This document shows, one piece after another, positions 8,908-16,675 of a stretch of DNA of 35,979 nt (positions are counted from its first letter, which is position 1; the number at the start of each line of letters is the position of its first letter). The stretch lies in NCBI GenBank assembly GCA_004283055.1, contig SHLP01000025.1:1-35979 (forward strand), read 5' to 3'. Made by a program: the position numbers and the translations under genes. The DNA is from Deltaproteobacteria bacterium (GTDB lineage: Bacteria > Myxococcota_A > Polyangia > Polyangiales > Houyiibacteriaceae). Under the pieces are notes generated by a model. The model worked only from the letters and a program-made list of their open reading frames with translations. It was not told where the DNA came from and did no database searches.

Positions 8908-9539
8908 GCACGCGCTCGGTGCCGCGGACACGTTCCGGTCTCGTTCGCGCCAGCGCACAGCTTGGGCGGGTTCAGAAAGGTCGGGAGCTGCTCAATCGAA
9001 AGCGCGAAGCCCTGATCACGGAGCTTTTCAAGAGCGCACGCCCCGCGTTGAACGCTCGCCAAGATGTCGAGAAGCGGGCCAGTGAAGCCTACAACGCATT
9101 GCTCCATGCCTTGGCGGCGCGCGGACAGCTGACCCTGGAGAGCGACGCTTGGCCGGGTCGAGAAATCACGGTCGAGCTCGAGCACCGGCAGATCTGGGGT
9201 ATCTCCGTGCCGTCGGTCGCGTCACACAGTCCCGTCGTACGTGCCTTGACTGGGCGCGACACGGCCGCCGCCGCGATCGGCCCCGCCGCCGCGCAAACCG
9301 CCAGCGAGTTCGAGCGTCTGGTCGAGCTCGTCCTCGAAGCGCTCCCCAAAGAGCAGCTCGTTCGACGCCTTGGTGACGCGCTCGCCAAGGCCACGCGCCA
9401 GGTCAACACCTTGCAGCTCCGCGTCGAGCCCGCGCTGACAGCCGAGCTCAGCTCGCTCAGGCGAATGCTCGAAGAGCGGGAGCGCGATGAGCGTTCGCGA
9501 CTGCGTCACGTACTACGACGCCGAAAGCAAACCGGCTGA
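8904..9539 (+). CDS. V/A-type ATPase subunit D (central shaft)
   Basis: A 211-residue, predominantly helical protein. Subunit D forms the long antiparallel coiled coil that rotates inside the A3B3 head. The sequence shows the expected pattern: an N-terminal helix (LGRVQKGRELLNRKREALITEL), a variable middle (RQIWGISVPSV, about residues 95-105) and a C-terminal helix with KATRQVNTLQLRVEPALTAEL, the most conserved D-subunit motif. It is the last gene of the operon. Its stop is 3 bases from that of the convergent metallohydrolase gene, and the two stops lie in a short GCTGA-TCAGC inverted repeat (9535-9547). Confidence 0.92.
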   Translation: MSTRSVPRTRSGLVRASAQLGRVQKGRELLNRKREALITELFKSARPALNARQDVEKRASEAYNALLHALAARGQLTLESDAWPGREITVELEHRQIWGISVPSVASHSPVVRALTGRDTAAAAIGPAAAQTASEFERLVELVLEALPKEQLVRRLGDALAKATRQVNTLQLRVEPALTAELSSLRRMLEERERDERSRLRHVLRRRKQTG

Positions 9540-9542
9540 CGA

Positions 9543-11078
9543 TCAGCGAGCGCGGCGGCGGCGCCAATACCGTGCGCCGAGTCCTAAGAGCACCAGAAGC
9601 ACTCCGGTGTCCTGATCGGACGCGGTCACGACCCGGCAGCTGCAGCCGCTGCGGCTCGTGCCAGGTTCGGGCGGCTCCGCCGCTCGAAGCCATATGTAGC
9701 TGCCGATCGTGACTGGGTCGACCGCGGCCACGACTTGGTGTCGGTAGCGGTCCTCTCTTTCGGCCGGCGCATCGACGATCAATTCATGGGTAAATGGGTC
9801 AGTGTCGATCGATTCGGTTTCGAGAACGACGCCGTTCTTGATCACCTGGAGGGTGTTCCCTGTTCCCCCCGTCACCCGCACCGATAGCGTGGCCGTGTCG
9901 GCGAAGACAGTGTTGCCTACGCGCTCGCCGCTGAGCTCCGTTTCGAGCATCGGGTCATCGATACTCTTCACCTTGATGACGGTCCGACCGGCTCGAACAC
10001 CTTCGAGAATCGCGTCAACGCTCAGATTTTCCGCGAAGACCATGGTGGTGGGCATACCAATCGGGCTGTAGAGGACGCCGCTCCCGTCACCGGCCTGATG
10101 ATCATCGCTTCCGCCGACCGCGGTCGCGTGCGAGCCCTCGACACACATCTGCTCCCAGTAGGCGATCGCATCCCAAATGCCGCCCTGCGCCTCGAGGCCG
10201 TCGATGGTACGAGGGTCGACTTCGATTTCCCAGGGGCAGCCGATGCAAAAATTCCCGCCCGGGACCGTGGGGTGATTGATCGAAAAGAGCGCGCTCTGCG
10301 CCTGATACGCTTCAATCGCCCCCTCGACGGTGACGCCGCGCACACCCACCTTATGGTCGACCCAGTCGATCGCGCCAATGGCGTTGGCGTGCCCAGCGTA
10401 CGTCGTCCACTCGACCCCCGGGACGATGAGAAGCTTCGGGAAGTCCGGTTGCACGCTCCCATAGAGCGTGAGCCCGCTGTTGGTGTTGTGCTCGGAGAGC
10501 ATGACGAAATCGAGCCCGGCCTCCTCCGCGAACTCCAACGTATTGGAGATGCTTGGACTCGCGTCGCCACTTTGGCGCGAATGCACGTGGAAGTCGCCGG
10601 CGTACCAGCGCGCTTCGCTATCGAGGACGCCGGGATCCTCGTAGGGCATGCGGGGCTGCGGCGGCAAGGTCGGCTCCGTCCGCAGAATGACGCAGACGTC
10701 GTACTCGGCCGGTGTCTCGATGATCTGAGCCTTGCCGACCACGACCTCCCAAGTTCCCGCGGGCATGAGTCCCGGTACGTAGCTTCTCGATGCGGCTTCG
10801 ATGCCTACGACGGCAGGCTCGCTGTTCCCTCCGCCCCAGCCGCGAAACCCGTTCGGGTCGTCGAGCCCCCAGTCGAGGATGTTCTCCGAGGAGAGGTCGT
10901 CGTGCCGGACTTCGATTTCGGCAATGTCCGCGGGAACCTCGAAGGGCAAAAAGAAATGGGTCTCGGGACCGTCGGGCACCGTGCCTTGGATGATTAGCCC
11001 GGGGCAGGGGTCCTGCGCACGGGCCGCGCTGGCAGCGAGCACGAAACCGGCGGCCAGCCAGAGAAGATGTAACGGCAT
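9543..11078 (-). CDS. Secreted PHP-domain (CehA/McbA-type) metallohydrolase with MYXO-CTERM-like tail
   Basis: A 511-residue exported protein. It opens with a signal peptide (hydrophobic run LLWLAAGFVLAASAARA, likely cleavage before Gln-Asp). A beta-rich region resembling bacterial pre-peptidase C-terminal domains (about residues 25-130) follows. Next is a PHP-type metallohydrolase domain with metal-ligand motifs GDFHVHS, LSEHNT, PGVEWTTYAGHANAIG, INHP and GGSDDHQ, as in CehA/McbA-family phosphoesterases/hydrolases. A second beta domain precedes the tail. The C-terminus has GCSC, a hydrophobic segment and RRRRAR, matching the MYXO-CTERM sorting signal, so surface anchoring is likely. Substrate unknown. 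Confidence 0.85.
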   Translation of the reverse strand: MPLHLLWLAAGFVLAASAARAQDPCPGLIIQGTVPDGPETHFFLPFEVPADIAEIEVRHDDLSSENILDWGLDDPNGFRGWGGGNSEPAVVGIEAASRSYVPGLMPAGTWEVVVGKAQIIETPAEYDVCVILRTEPTLPPQPRMPYEDPGVLDSEARWYAGDFHVHSRQSGDASPSISNTLEFAEEAGLDFVMLSEHNTNSGLTLYGSVQPDFPKLLIVPGVEWTTYAGHANAIGAIDWVDHKVGVRGVTVEGAIEAYQAQSALFSINHPTVPGGNFCIGCPWEIEVDPRTIDGLEAQGGIWDAIAYWEQMCVEGSHATAVGGSDDHQAGDGSGVLYSPIGMPTTMVFAENLSVDAILEGVRAGRTVIKVKSIDDPMLETELSGERVGNTVFADTATLSVRVTGGTGNTLQVIKNGVVLETESIDTDPFTHELIVDAPAEREDRYRHQVVAAVDPVTIGSYIWLRAAEPPEPGTSRSGCSCRVVTASDQDTGVLLVLLGLGARYWRRRRAR

Positions 11079-11163
11079 CGACGCTCATTGGAACGCAGAT
11101 TCGGCCGGGCATCAAGCGATAAGAATGGCGCATCGCGCGCAGAGTCGATGCTAGGCTGATCGC

Positions 11164-11943
11164 GTGGCACCGGTCCTCGATCTCGACGTCGAAGCCTTCA
11201 CGCGTGACGGCATCGCCATCCTCCGGCGCATTCGCTGGCAGATTTCGCCGGGGGAGCACTGGGTTGTGCTGGGCGCCAATGGGGCGGGCAAGAGCTCTCT
11301 TCTTTCGATCGTAGCCGGGTACGAGTGGCCAAGCAGAGGCCGCATTTCGGTCTTGGGCGAGATCTACGGCGAGTGCGACATGCGGGCGCTCAAGGAGCGC
11401 ATCGGCTGGGTCAGCTCCGCGCTTTTCTCCTGGCTCCCTGCGCGCCAGAGCGCCAGGCAAGTCGTGGCGACCGGCATCCACGCCACCATCGGGAACTGGC
11501 ACGAGCTGAGCGCCAGCGACCTCATGCGAGCAGACGACGCGCTGCGCAGCATCGGTGCGTTCGCGTTCCGAAACAAACGCTACGGCGTGCTTTCGCAGGG
11601 CGAAAAGCAGCGGGTCATGATCGCGCGCGCGCTCGTCACGAAGCCGGAGCTCTTGATCCTCGACGAACCGTGCGCCGGCCTCGATCCCGGTGCGCGCGAA
11701 AGCCTGCTCGACGATGTCGATCGCCTCTGCACGAAACGCGGCGGCGCCACGCTGATCCTCGTCACTCACCATGTCGAAGAAATCCCAACGCGGGCCACCC
11801 ACGCTTTGCTCCTGAAGCAAGGCGGCCTCCTAGCCTCCGGCCCGCTCGATGAAGTCCTCACCGAAGAACGGCTCACAGAGCTCTATGAATACCCGTGTAA
11901 GCTCGGGTCATCCAACGGCCGCTGGTGGCTACAGGGACAGTGA
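11164..11943 (+). CDS. Orphan ABC transporter ATP-binding protein (ModF/iron-type)
   Basis: A 259-residue ABC ATPase. Walker A is GANGAGKSS (Gly37-Ser45), the signature is LSQGEKQRVMIARAL, Walker B is LLILDEPCAGLDP and the switch His lies in LVTHHVEEIP. The layout resembles the single-domain relatives of ModF and siderophore/iron importers. No permease or substrate-binding gene adjoins it, so it may work with a distant partner or in a non-transport role. The start is GTG at 11164, and the 85-base gap to the divergent metallohydrolase gene must hold both promoters. Its stop is 11 bases from that of the convergent VOC gene. Confidence 0.87.
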   Translation: MAPVLDLDVEAFTRDGIAILRRIRWQISPGEHWVVLGANGAGKSSLLSIVAGYEWPSRGRISVLGEIYGECDMRALKERIGWVSSALFSWLPARQSARQVVATGIHATIGNWHELSASDLMRADDALRSIGAFAFRNKRYGVLSQGEKQRVMIARALVTKPELLILDEPCAGLDPGARESLLDDVDRLCTKRGGATLILVTHHVEEIPTRATHALLLKQGGLLASGPLDEVLTEERLTELYEYPCKLGSSNGRWWLQGQ

Positions 11944-11954
11944 CGCCGCAGCGT

Positions 11955-12368
11955 CTACTCGAGCAGCCCCTTGCCAGGCACGAAGTTGATCTCCAAGCGA
12001 ATCCCATCCGGGTCTTCGAACAAGACCGAGTAGTAGCCCGGAGCCCAGACCGCTTCTTTCGGGGCGTGGACGATCTTTGCGCCGAGGCTCTTGACGAACC
12101 CGTAGGCTTCGTCGACGTCTTCCCGGCTGCGGGCGCGGAAACAAATGTGGTGGAGGCCGACGCGGCCTTGCTCGAAGCGCTCGCCACGCTCAGCCTCGGG
12201 CGCCTCTCGAATCGCAAAGCCGGTTCGACCTCCGACGCAGTAATAGGTCCCCGGAATGTCCATCACGTTCTTCAAACCGAGGAACGGTAGGAGCTCGCCG
12301 TAAAACGCGCGGGCCCGTTCGAAGTCGCCCACGGTCACGAAGGTGTGTGCGATTCCGTTGATTTCCAT
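11955..12368 (-). CDS. VOC/glyoxalase-family protein
   Basis: A 137-residue vicinal-oxygen-chelate fold protein, i.e. two beta-alpha-beta-beta-beta modules. Probable metal ligands are visible: His near the N-terminus (IAHTFVTVGDFERARAFYGE), a central His in VGLHHICFRARS and a Glu near the C-terminus in GIRLEINFVPG. The family includes glyoxalases, methylmalonyl-CoA epimerases and ring-cleaving dioxygenases; the reaction cannot be assigned. It lies 9 bases downstream of an acyl-CoA dehydrogenase on the same strand and probably shares its transcript, so a substrate linked to acyl-CoA turnover is plausible. Confidence 0.85.
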   Translation of the reverse strand: MEINGIAHTFVTVGDFERARAFYGELLPFLGLKNVMDIPGTYYCVGGRTGFAIREAPEAERGERFEQGRVGLHHICFRARSREDVDEAYGFVKSLGAKIVHAPKEAVWAPGYYSVLFEDPDGIRLEINFVPGKGLLE

Positions 12369-12377
12369 GCGCCTTCC

Positions 12378-13586
12378 TCAGCGAAGCTCCGACGACCGCT
12401 TCCCGAGCAGCCGCCGTGCGACGATTAGCAGCTGGATCTGCTGCGTGCCCTCGAAGATATCGAGAATCTTCGAATCCCGCGCCCACTTTTCGAGAAGCTC
12501 TGCTTCGGAGTAACCGAGGCTGCCGCAGAGCTCCACGCAGCGGAGGGTAATTCGATTGGCGACGCGCGCGGCCTTCGCCTTGGACATCGACGCTTCGGTC
12601 GAGTTGGGAATCCCGTTGTCCGCCATCCACGCGGCCTTGAGCATGAGCAGACGGCCCGCCTCCCAGTCCGCTTCCATGCGAATGAGCTCGGCCTCGGCGG
12701 CGCTCTTCTCGAACAGCGGTCCCCGGTACCGAACCTCGATGCCCTCGTCTTCGAGCAGCTTTCGCGTGTGTTCGAGGGCAGCTCGGGCCACGCCGACCGC
12801 CATTCCTGCCACGATCGGCCGCGTATTGTCGAAGGTCTGCATCACTCCGCCGAAACCCTTTTTGGTGTCGATGTCGGAGGTCCCAAGCAGGTTCTCTTTT
12901 GGAATGCGGCAGTCGGTGAGAGTGATGCTGGCCGTGTCCGAAGCCCGAATGCCGAGCTTCTTGTCCAAACGGACGACCTCCATCCCGGGCGTGCCGTGCG
13001 GCACCACGAAAGATTTGATCGCCGCGCGTCCGAGATTTCGATCCAGGGTCGCCCAAACGACCACCGAGTCGGCCCGGCTCCCCGCCGTGACGTAGATCTT
13101 CTCTCCGTTGAGCACCCACTCGTCGCCGTCGAGGCGCGCGGTGGTCCGAATGTTGGCCGAGTCCGAGCCGGCGCCGGGCTCGGTGATCGCCATCGCCGCC
13201 CAGACCCCCGCGAAGCGCTTCTTCTGATCCGCGTCGGCCACCGCCGTGATCGCAGCGTTGCCGAGACCTTGACGCGGAATGGAAAGCGCCAGACCTACAT
13301 CACCCCAGCAGAGCTCGGTCAGCCCCAGGCAGGTGATCATGTTACCGCCGTTGCGAACGCCTCCGTTCGCACCGTCCTCGCGCTGAAGAGAATCGACGCC
13401 GCCCCCCTGGGGCCCGCCGCCTGCGCTCAAGCCATCCATGAGCGCTGCCAGCATGTCGAGCTCTTTTGGATAGTCGTGCTCGGCGCGATCGTACTTGCGG
13501 GAAATCGGACGAAAGATGTGCTTGGCGACTTGATGCGCCTGGCTGACGACGAGCTTGAGATTCTTCGGAACTTCGAGGTAAATCAT
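12378..13586 (-). CDS. Acyl-CoA dehydrogenase (catalytically complete partner)
   Basis: A 402-residue flavoprotein that would introduce an alpha-beta double bond into an acyl-CoA thioester. The FAD/substrate-binding strand ITEPGAGSDSANIRTTA is intact, as are NGEKIYVTAGS and the C-terminal LFEGT-type element (DIFEGTQQIQ), whose Glu379 is at the catalytic-base position of short/medium-chain enzymes. It follows a second, degenerate acyl-CoA dehydrogenase gene by 9 bases. This resembles heteromeric (alpha2beta2) ACADs of steroid and cholate degradation, where only one subunit type is catalytic. The actual chain or sterol substrate is not determinable from sequence. Confidence 0.9.
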   Translation of the reverse strand: MIYLEVPKNLKLVVSQAHQVAKHIFRPISRKYDRAEHDYPKELDMLAALMDGLSAGGGPQGGGVDSLQREDGANGGVRNGGNMITCLGLTELCWGDVGLALSIPRQGLGNAAITAVADADQKKRFAGVWAAMAITEPGAGSDSANIRTTARLDGDEWVLNGEKIYVTAGSRADSVVVWATLDRNLGRAAIKSFVVPHGTPGMEVVRLDKKLGIRASDTASITLTDCRIPKENLLGTSDIDTKKGFGGVMQTFDNTRPIVAGMAVGVARAALEHTRKLLEDEGIEVRYRGPLFEKSAAEAELIRMEADWEAGRLLMLKAAWMADNGIPNSTEASMSKAKAARVANRITLRCVELCGSLGYSEAELLEKWARDSKILDIFEGTQQIQLLIVARRLLGKRSSELR

Positions 13587-13595
13587 GAGAACGCC

Positions 13596-14921
13596 CTAAA
13601 GCAATAGATTGCCGTCCATCACAGCGATGGAACGAAGCTGTCGATACCAGAGCTCGACAGGATGATCCTTGATGAAACCGGCGCCGCCCAGGAGCTGAAC
13701 GCCATTGGTTCCGATTTCCATCGCCTTGTCCGAACAAAGCGTACGAGCGAGGTAGGCCTCGCGCGCGCATGGGAGGCTCGCGTCAATGCGCCCAGCGGCG
13801 CGATACACGAGCATCCGCATCGACTCGAGCTCGATGCCGATATCGGCCACCATGAATGCGACGGCCTGGCGATGCGAAATCGGCTCACCAAACGCAAGCC
13901 TTTCGTTGCAGTACGGAATCACGTAGTCCAGCAGCGCCTGCGAAGTCCCGAGCGCCATCGCACCCCAGGCGATGCGCGCCCGATCAACGGCTTCATCGTA
14001 CGCCGCTCCGCCATCGGTCGAGAGGGCGGCTTCGCCACCAAGCAGTGCCTCCGGTCCGACCCGAACCTTGTCGAGCTTCAGACGGCCGAGGCTCGCCGAC
14101 CGCAACCCCATTGCAGGTTCGTCGCTCGTATGCAGGCCCTCGATACCCCGTTCGAGCAAGAAAAATCGCGGACCGAGCTTCGGCACCTCTGCCGCGACCA
14201 AGAGCCACTGCGCGCGATCCGCCAAGGCTACCATCGATTTTTCGCCGCTGAGCTCGAAGTCCGAGCCACGCCTCTTTGCCGTGGTCCGCAGGGCGCCGGG
14301 ATCGAAAAGCGGATGCGGCTCGAGAACGGCCAGAGCCGCAGCGCTCGTTTCCCCCTCGAGCAAGGACGGCAGCAAGCTGGCCCGCTGCGCCTCACTTCCC
14401 CATTGAACGAGCGCGTTTACGAACGACAGCGGCGAGAGCGCGGCGTAGGCCAGGCCCATATCGCCGCGCGCAAGATCTTCGACGATGAGCATCTGAGACA
14501 CGGCCGACACCCTCTCCGCTGCCCCTCCGAGCGCTTCGGGCACCGACATGGCAATCGCACCGAGCTCGCCAAACGCTTCTAGAAAGCCGTCTGGCGTCGA
14601 CGAGTCCTCATCGGAGCCTCGTGCAGCCGGTCGCATCACATCGTCGGCGAACCGGCGAAGCGTGTCCCTCATCAACTGCTGTTCCTCGGTGAGGGTCAGG
14701 TCGAATTTGCGCGAGCTTCGAGGGCGCTCGCTCGGGCGCTTAGAAGAGAATCGCTTGGCAGCTTTCGCGGCGGTTTCCGCGGCACGCTTGGCGCCCTCGT
14801 AGACGAGCTTCTGAGCGCGGTCTTCGAGTCCAAGCCGTTCGACGAGCGGTGAATCGGCGATACGGTTGAGCACCCGCAGGCTGCTCCCCATGACGTCGTT
14901 CAAGATCCTTTGGTTATCCAC
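13596..14921 (-). CDS. Degenerate acyl-CoA dehydrogenase-like protein
   Basis: A 441-residue ACAD-family protein with an extra N-terminal stretch of about 75 residues, Ala/Lys/Arg rich, before the ACAD fold begins (LTEEQQLMRDTLRRF). The FAD-binding strand is altered (LEPHPLFDPGALRTTA instead of TEPxAGSD). The C-terminus reads AVMDGNLLL and then stops, so the usual YEGT catalytic Glu is Asp436 and the last helix is missing. It retains GVQLLGGAGF, which contacts flavin across the dimer. It is probably a structural partner of the intact ACAD encoded 9 bases downstream. The start could be GTG 14921 or ATG 14891. Confidence 0.82.
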   Translation of the reverse strand: MDNQRILNDVMGSSLRVLNRIADSPLVERLGLEDRAQKLVYEGAKRAAETAAKAAKRFSSKRPSERPRSSRKFDLTLTEEQQLMRDTLRRFADDVMRPAARGSDEDSSTPDGFLEAFGELGAIAMSVPEALGGAAERVSAVSQMLIVEDLARGDMGLAYAALSPLSFVNALVQWGSEAQRASLLPSLLEGETSAAALAVLEPHPLFDPGALRTTAKRRGSDFELSGEKSMVALADRAQWLLVAAEVPKLGPRFFLLERGIEGLHTSDEPAMGLRSASLGRLKLDKVRVGPEALLGGEAALSTDGGAAYDEAVDRARIAWGAMALGTSQALLDYVIPYCNERLAFGEPISHRQAVAFMVADIGIELESMRMLVYRAAGRIDASLPCAREAYLARTLCSDKAMEIGTNGVQLLGGAGFIKDHPVELWYRQLRSIAVMDGNLLL

Positions 14922-15047
14922 CAGGGAAGGCTGAGCCGACGCCGAATGCGGGTCAATCGGCCCTTCGCAAGTCTGCAGTCGGCCCCTGCGACTCTAGGTG
15001 CCGCTGGCCCTCCACTTGAATCTCGAATCGTGAGCAGCCAACTTAAC

Positions 15048-16238
15048 ATGGTGGGGTTAAGATTTTTTTTGGTCTGTGCCTGCTTCTTGGCGGCATGTGG
15101 GGAATCGACGAGTAGCACGGGTACCGCTGGCGCCGGCGGCATGGCGGGAACAGGAGGCTCGAGCGGCACAGGTGGCGATGCCGGCGCCGGCGGCGGACGC
15201 ACCCTGGTGGACTTGAGCGTCACGCCTTTCATCTCTGGCCTGGACAAACCGTGGGACATCGCGTGGCTGCCGAATGAAACCGTCCTGGTGACCGAGCGAC
15301 CGGGTCGGCTCAACGTGTACATCGATGGAGTCGGTTCGGCGCCTTTCACGATCGCACCGACGGACCTGGTCGCGAACGGCGAGGGAGGGATGATGGGGCT
15401 CGAAGTCGACCCCGACTTCGCGAGCAACGGCTACGTCTACGTGTGCATGGCGTCCGATGCGGGCCCCGCCACCGACGTGCGCTTGGTCCGGTACGAGCTT
15501 CAGACACCGAACGGGGACGACCTGGTCGAGCGAACGGACATCGTGACCGGGATGCCCTATAGCACCGGACGGCACAGTGGATGTCGGCCTCGCTTCGGCC
15601 CCGATGGCTACCTCTGGGTCGGCACCGGCGATGCGGCGATCGGGACGACACCGCAGGACGACGGCTCTCTTGGCGGGAAGGTCCTGCGCATCGATCGAAG
15701 TGGCAACGCGGCTCCGGGAAATCCCGACGGCCGCCGCTGGTTCTCGAAGGGCCATCGGAACATCCAGGGCATGGCGTTCCGGTCCTCGGACGATCTAGGC
15801 GTCTCGGCAGAGCACGGTCCGTCCGTCGATGACGAAATCAATCTGCTCGTGGCCGGCAACTTCGGCTGGGATCCGGTGCCTGGCTACACCGAATCGGTTC
15901 CTATGACAGACCTGGCGGCATTCCCCGATGCAATCGAGGCGATCTGGTCGAGCGGGTCCCCTACCCTTGCGCTGTCCGGCGCGACCTTCATCGAAGGAAG
16001 CAACTGGGGAGACTGGGACGGCGTGCTCGCCGTGGCGACCCTGAGAGCCACCCACCTCCACGTCTACACGGTGAGCGCCGGGGGCGAGGTCACAGACGAT
16101 TTTCGGGTGATCGAAGACCGGGGACGCCTTCGCTCGCCGAGGCAAGGTCCAGACGGTCTCTTGTACATCACCGATGACGGCGGCGGCTCTGGCGGCGAAG
16201 TTCTTCAGGTGAGCCCCGTGCTCTCGCCCGAGCTCTAA
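15048..16238 (+). CDS. PQQ-dependent aldose sugar dehydrogenase-type lipoprotein
   Basis: An exported lipoprotein of about 396 residues, similar to soluble glucose/aldose sugar dehydrogenases (GSDH/YliI family), six-bladed beta propellers that oxidise sugars with PQQ. A short signal peptide ends in the lipobox LAAC-GES. A Gly/Thr/Ser/Ala linker typical of myxobacterial lipoproteins follows, then propeller blades with the family signatures LDKPWDIAWLPNETVLVTER, GEGGMMGLEVDPDF, GRHSGCRPRFGPDGYLWVGTGD, GHRNIQGMAF and EHGPSVDDEINLL. The ATG at 15048 is chosen; an in-frame GTG at 15030 would also include the signal. No PQQ synthesis gene is in the window. It converges with and overlaps the next gene by 4 bases. 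Confidence 0.87.
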   Translation: MVGLRFFLVCACFLAACGESTSSTGTAGAGGMAGTGGSSGTGGDAGAGGGRTLVDLSVTPFISGLDKPWDIAWLPNETVLVTERPGRLNVYIDGVGSAPFTIAPTDLVANGEGGMMGLEVDPDFASNGYVYVCMASDAGPATDVRLVRYELQTPNGDDLVERTDIVTGMPYSTGRHSGCRPRFGPDGYLWVGTGDAAIGTTPQDDGSLGGKVLRIDRSGNAAPGNPDGRRWFSKGHRNIQGMAFRSSDDLGVSAEHGPSVDDEINLLVAGNFGWDPVPGYTESVPMTDLAAFPDAIEAIWSSGSPTLALSGATFIEGSNWGDWDGVLAVATLRATHLHVYTVSAGGEVTDDFRVIEDRGRLRSPRQGPDGLLYITDDGGGSGGEVLQVSPVLSPEL

Positions 16239-16612
16239 AGCAGACGCCCGATCCGCCGATACTTCCCTTCAAACATCTCGATCCACTCTTCGAGCTTCTC
16301 AAGCTCGTCGGGCTCCAGCCCGTCGGTGTTGCCATTGAAAAGCTCTGCCTCGAACGACACCTTCGCCAGCGCACGAGTGCAGTCCTTGCCGGCAAACATC
16401 GCGTAGGGCCCACCCGGACCGTAGAAATCACGGCCGCGGGTCACGTCATAGACCTGGCCGCGAATGCCGATGAGGAGAGGTTTGCCGGGATCGGACCCGT
16501 CGTAGGCAGCCAGCTCCGAACGCCCATAGTCGCGCTCTTCGGCTTCAGGCAGAGGAGCCCGCGGCTCCGTTCTTTTTCCGAACAAGCTCGCGACGAAGCG
16601 GCCGAAACCCAT
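16235..16612 (-). CDS. Cytochrome b5-like (MAPR family) heme-binding protein
   Basis: A 125-residue protein with one cytochrome b5-like domain. It begins at about residue 28 with YGRSELAAYDGSDPGKPLLIGIRGQVYDVT and continues with GRDFYGPGGPYAMFAGKDCTRALAKVSF. The FYGPGGPY motif, with Tyr in place of the heme-ligand His of true cytochrome b5, is characteristic of membrane-associated progesterone receptor proteins. The N-terminus (MGFGRFVASLFGKR) is weakly hydrophobic and may be an amphipathic anchor. MAPR proteins bind heme and often assist sterol or P450 chemistry; any such role here is inference from family. Its 3' end overlaps the sugar dehydrogenase gene. Confidence 0.82.
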   Translation of the reverse strand: MGFGRFVASLFGKRTEPRAPLPEAEERDYGRSELAAYDGSDPGKPLLIGIRGQVYDVTRGRDFYGPGGPYAMFAGKDCTRALAKVSFEAELFNGNTDGLEPDELEKLEEWIEMFEGKYRRIGRLL

Positions 16613-16675
16613 GCCCGAGACCTACGATGAATGCATGCCTCGGACAATCGGGCCGCAGCGTCCGGCCGGCGGGCG

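Noticed and set aside
3607-9539. F-type ATP synthase
   Set aside because: Subunit sequences (A with insert, B without P-loop, I, D, C of AC39 type) and gene order are those of V/A-type enzymes.
9535-9547. GCTGA/TCAGC inverted repeat between the ATPase operon and the metallohydrolase
   Set aside because: Two facing TGA stop codons make such a palindrome automatically; only two extra base pairs support it and there is no T run.
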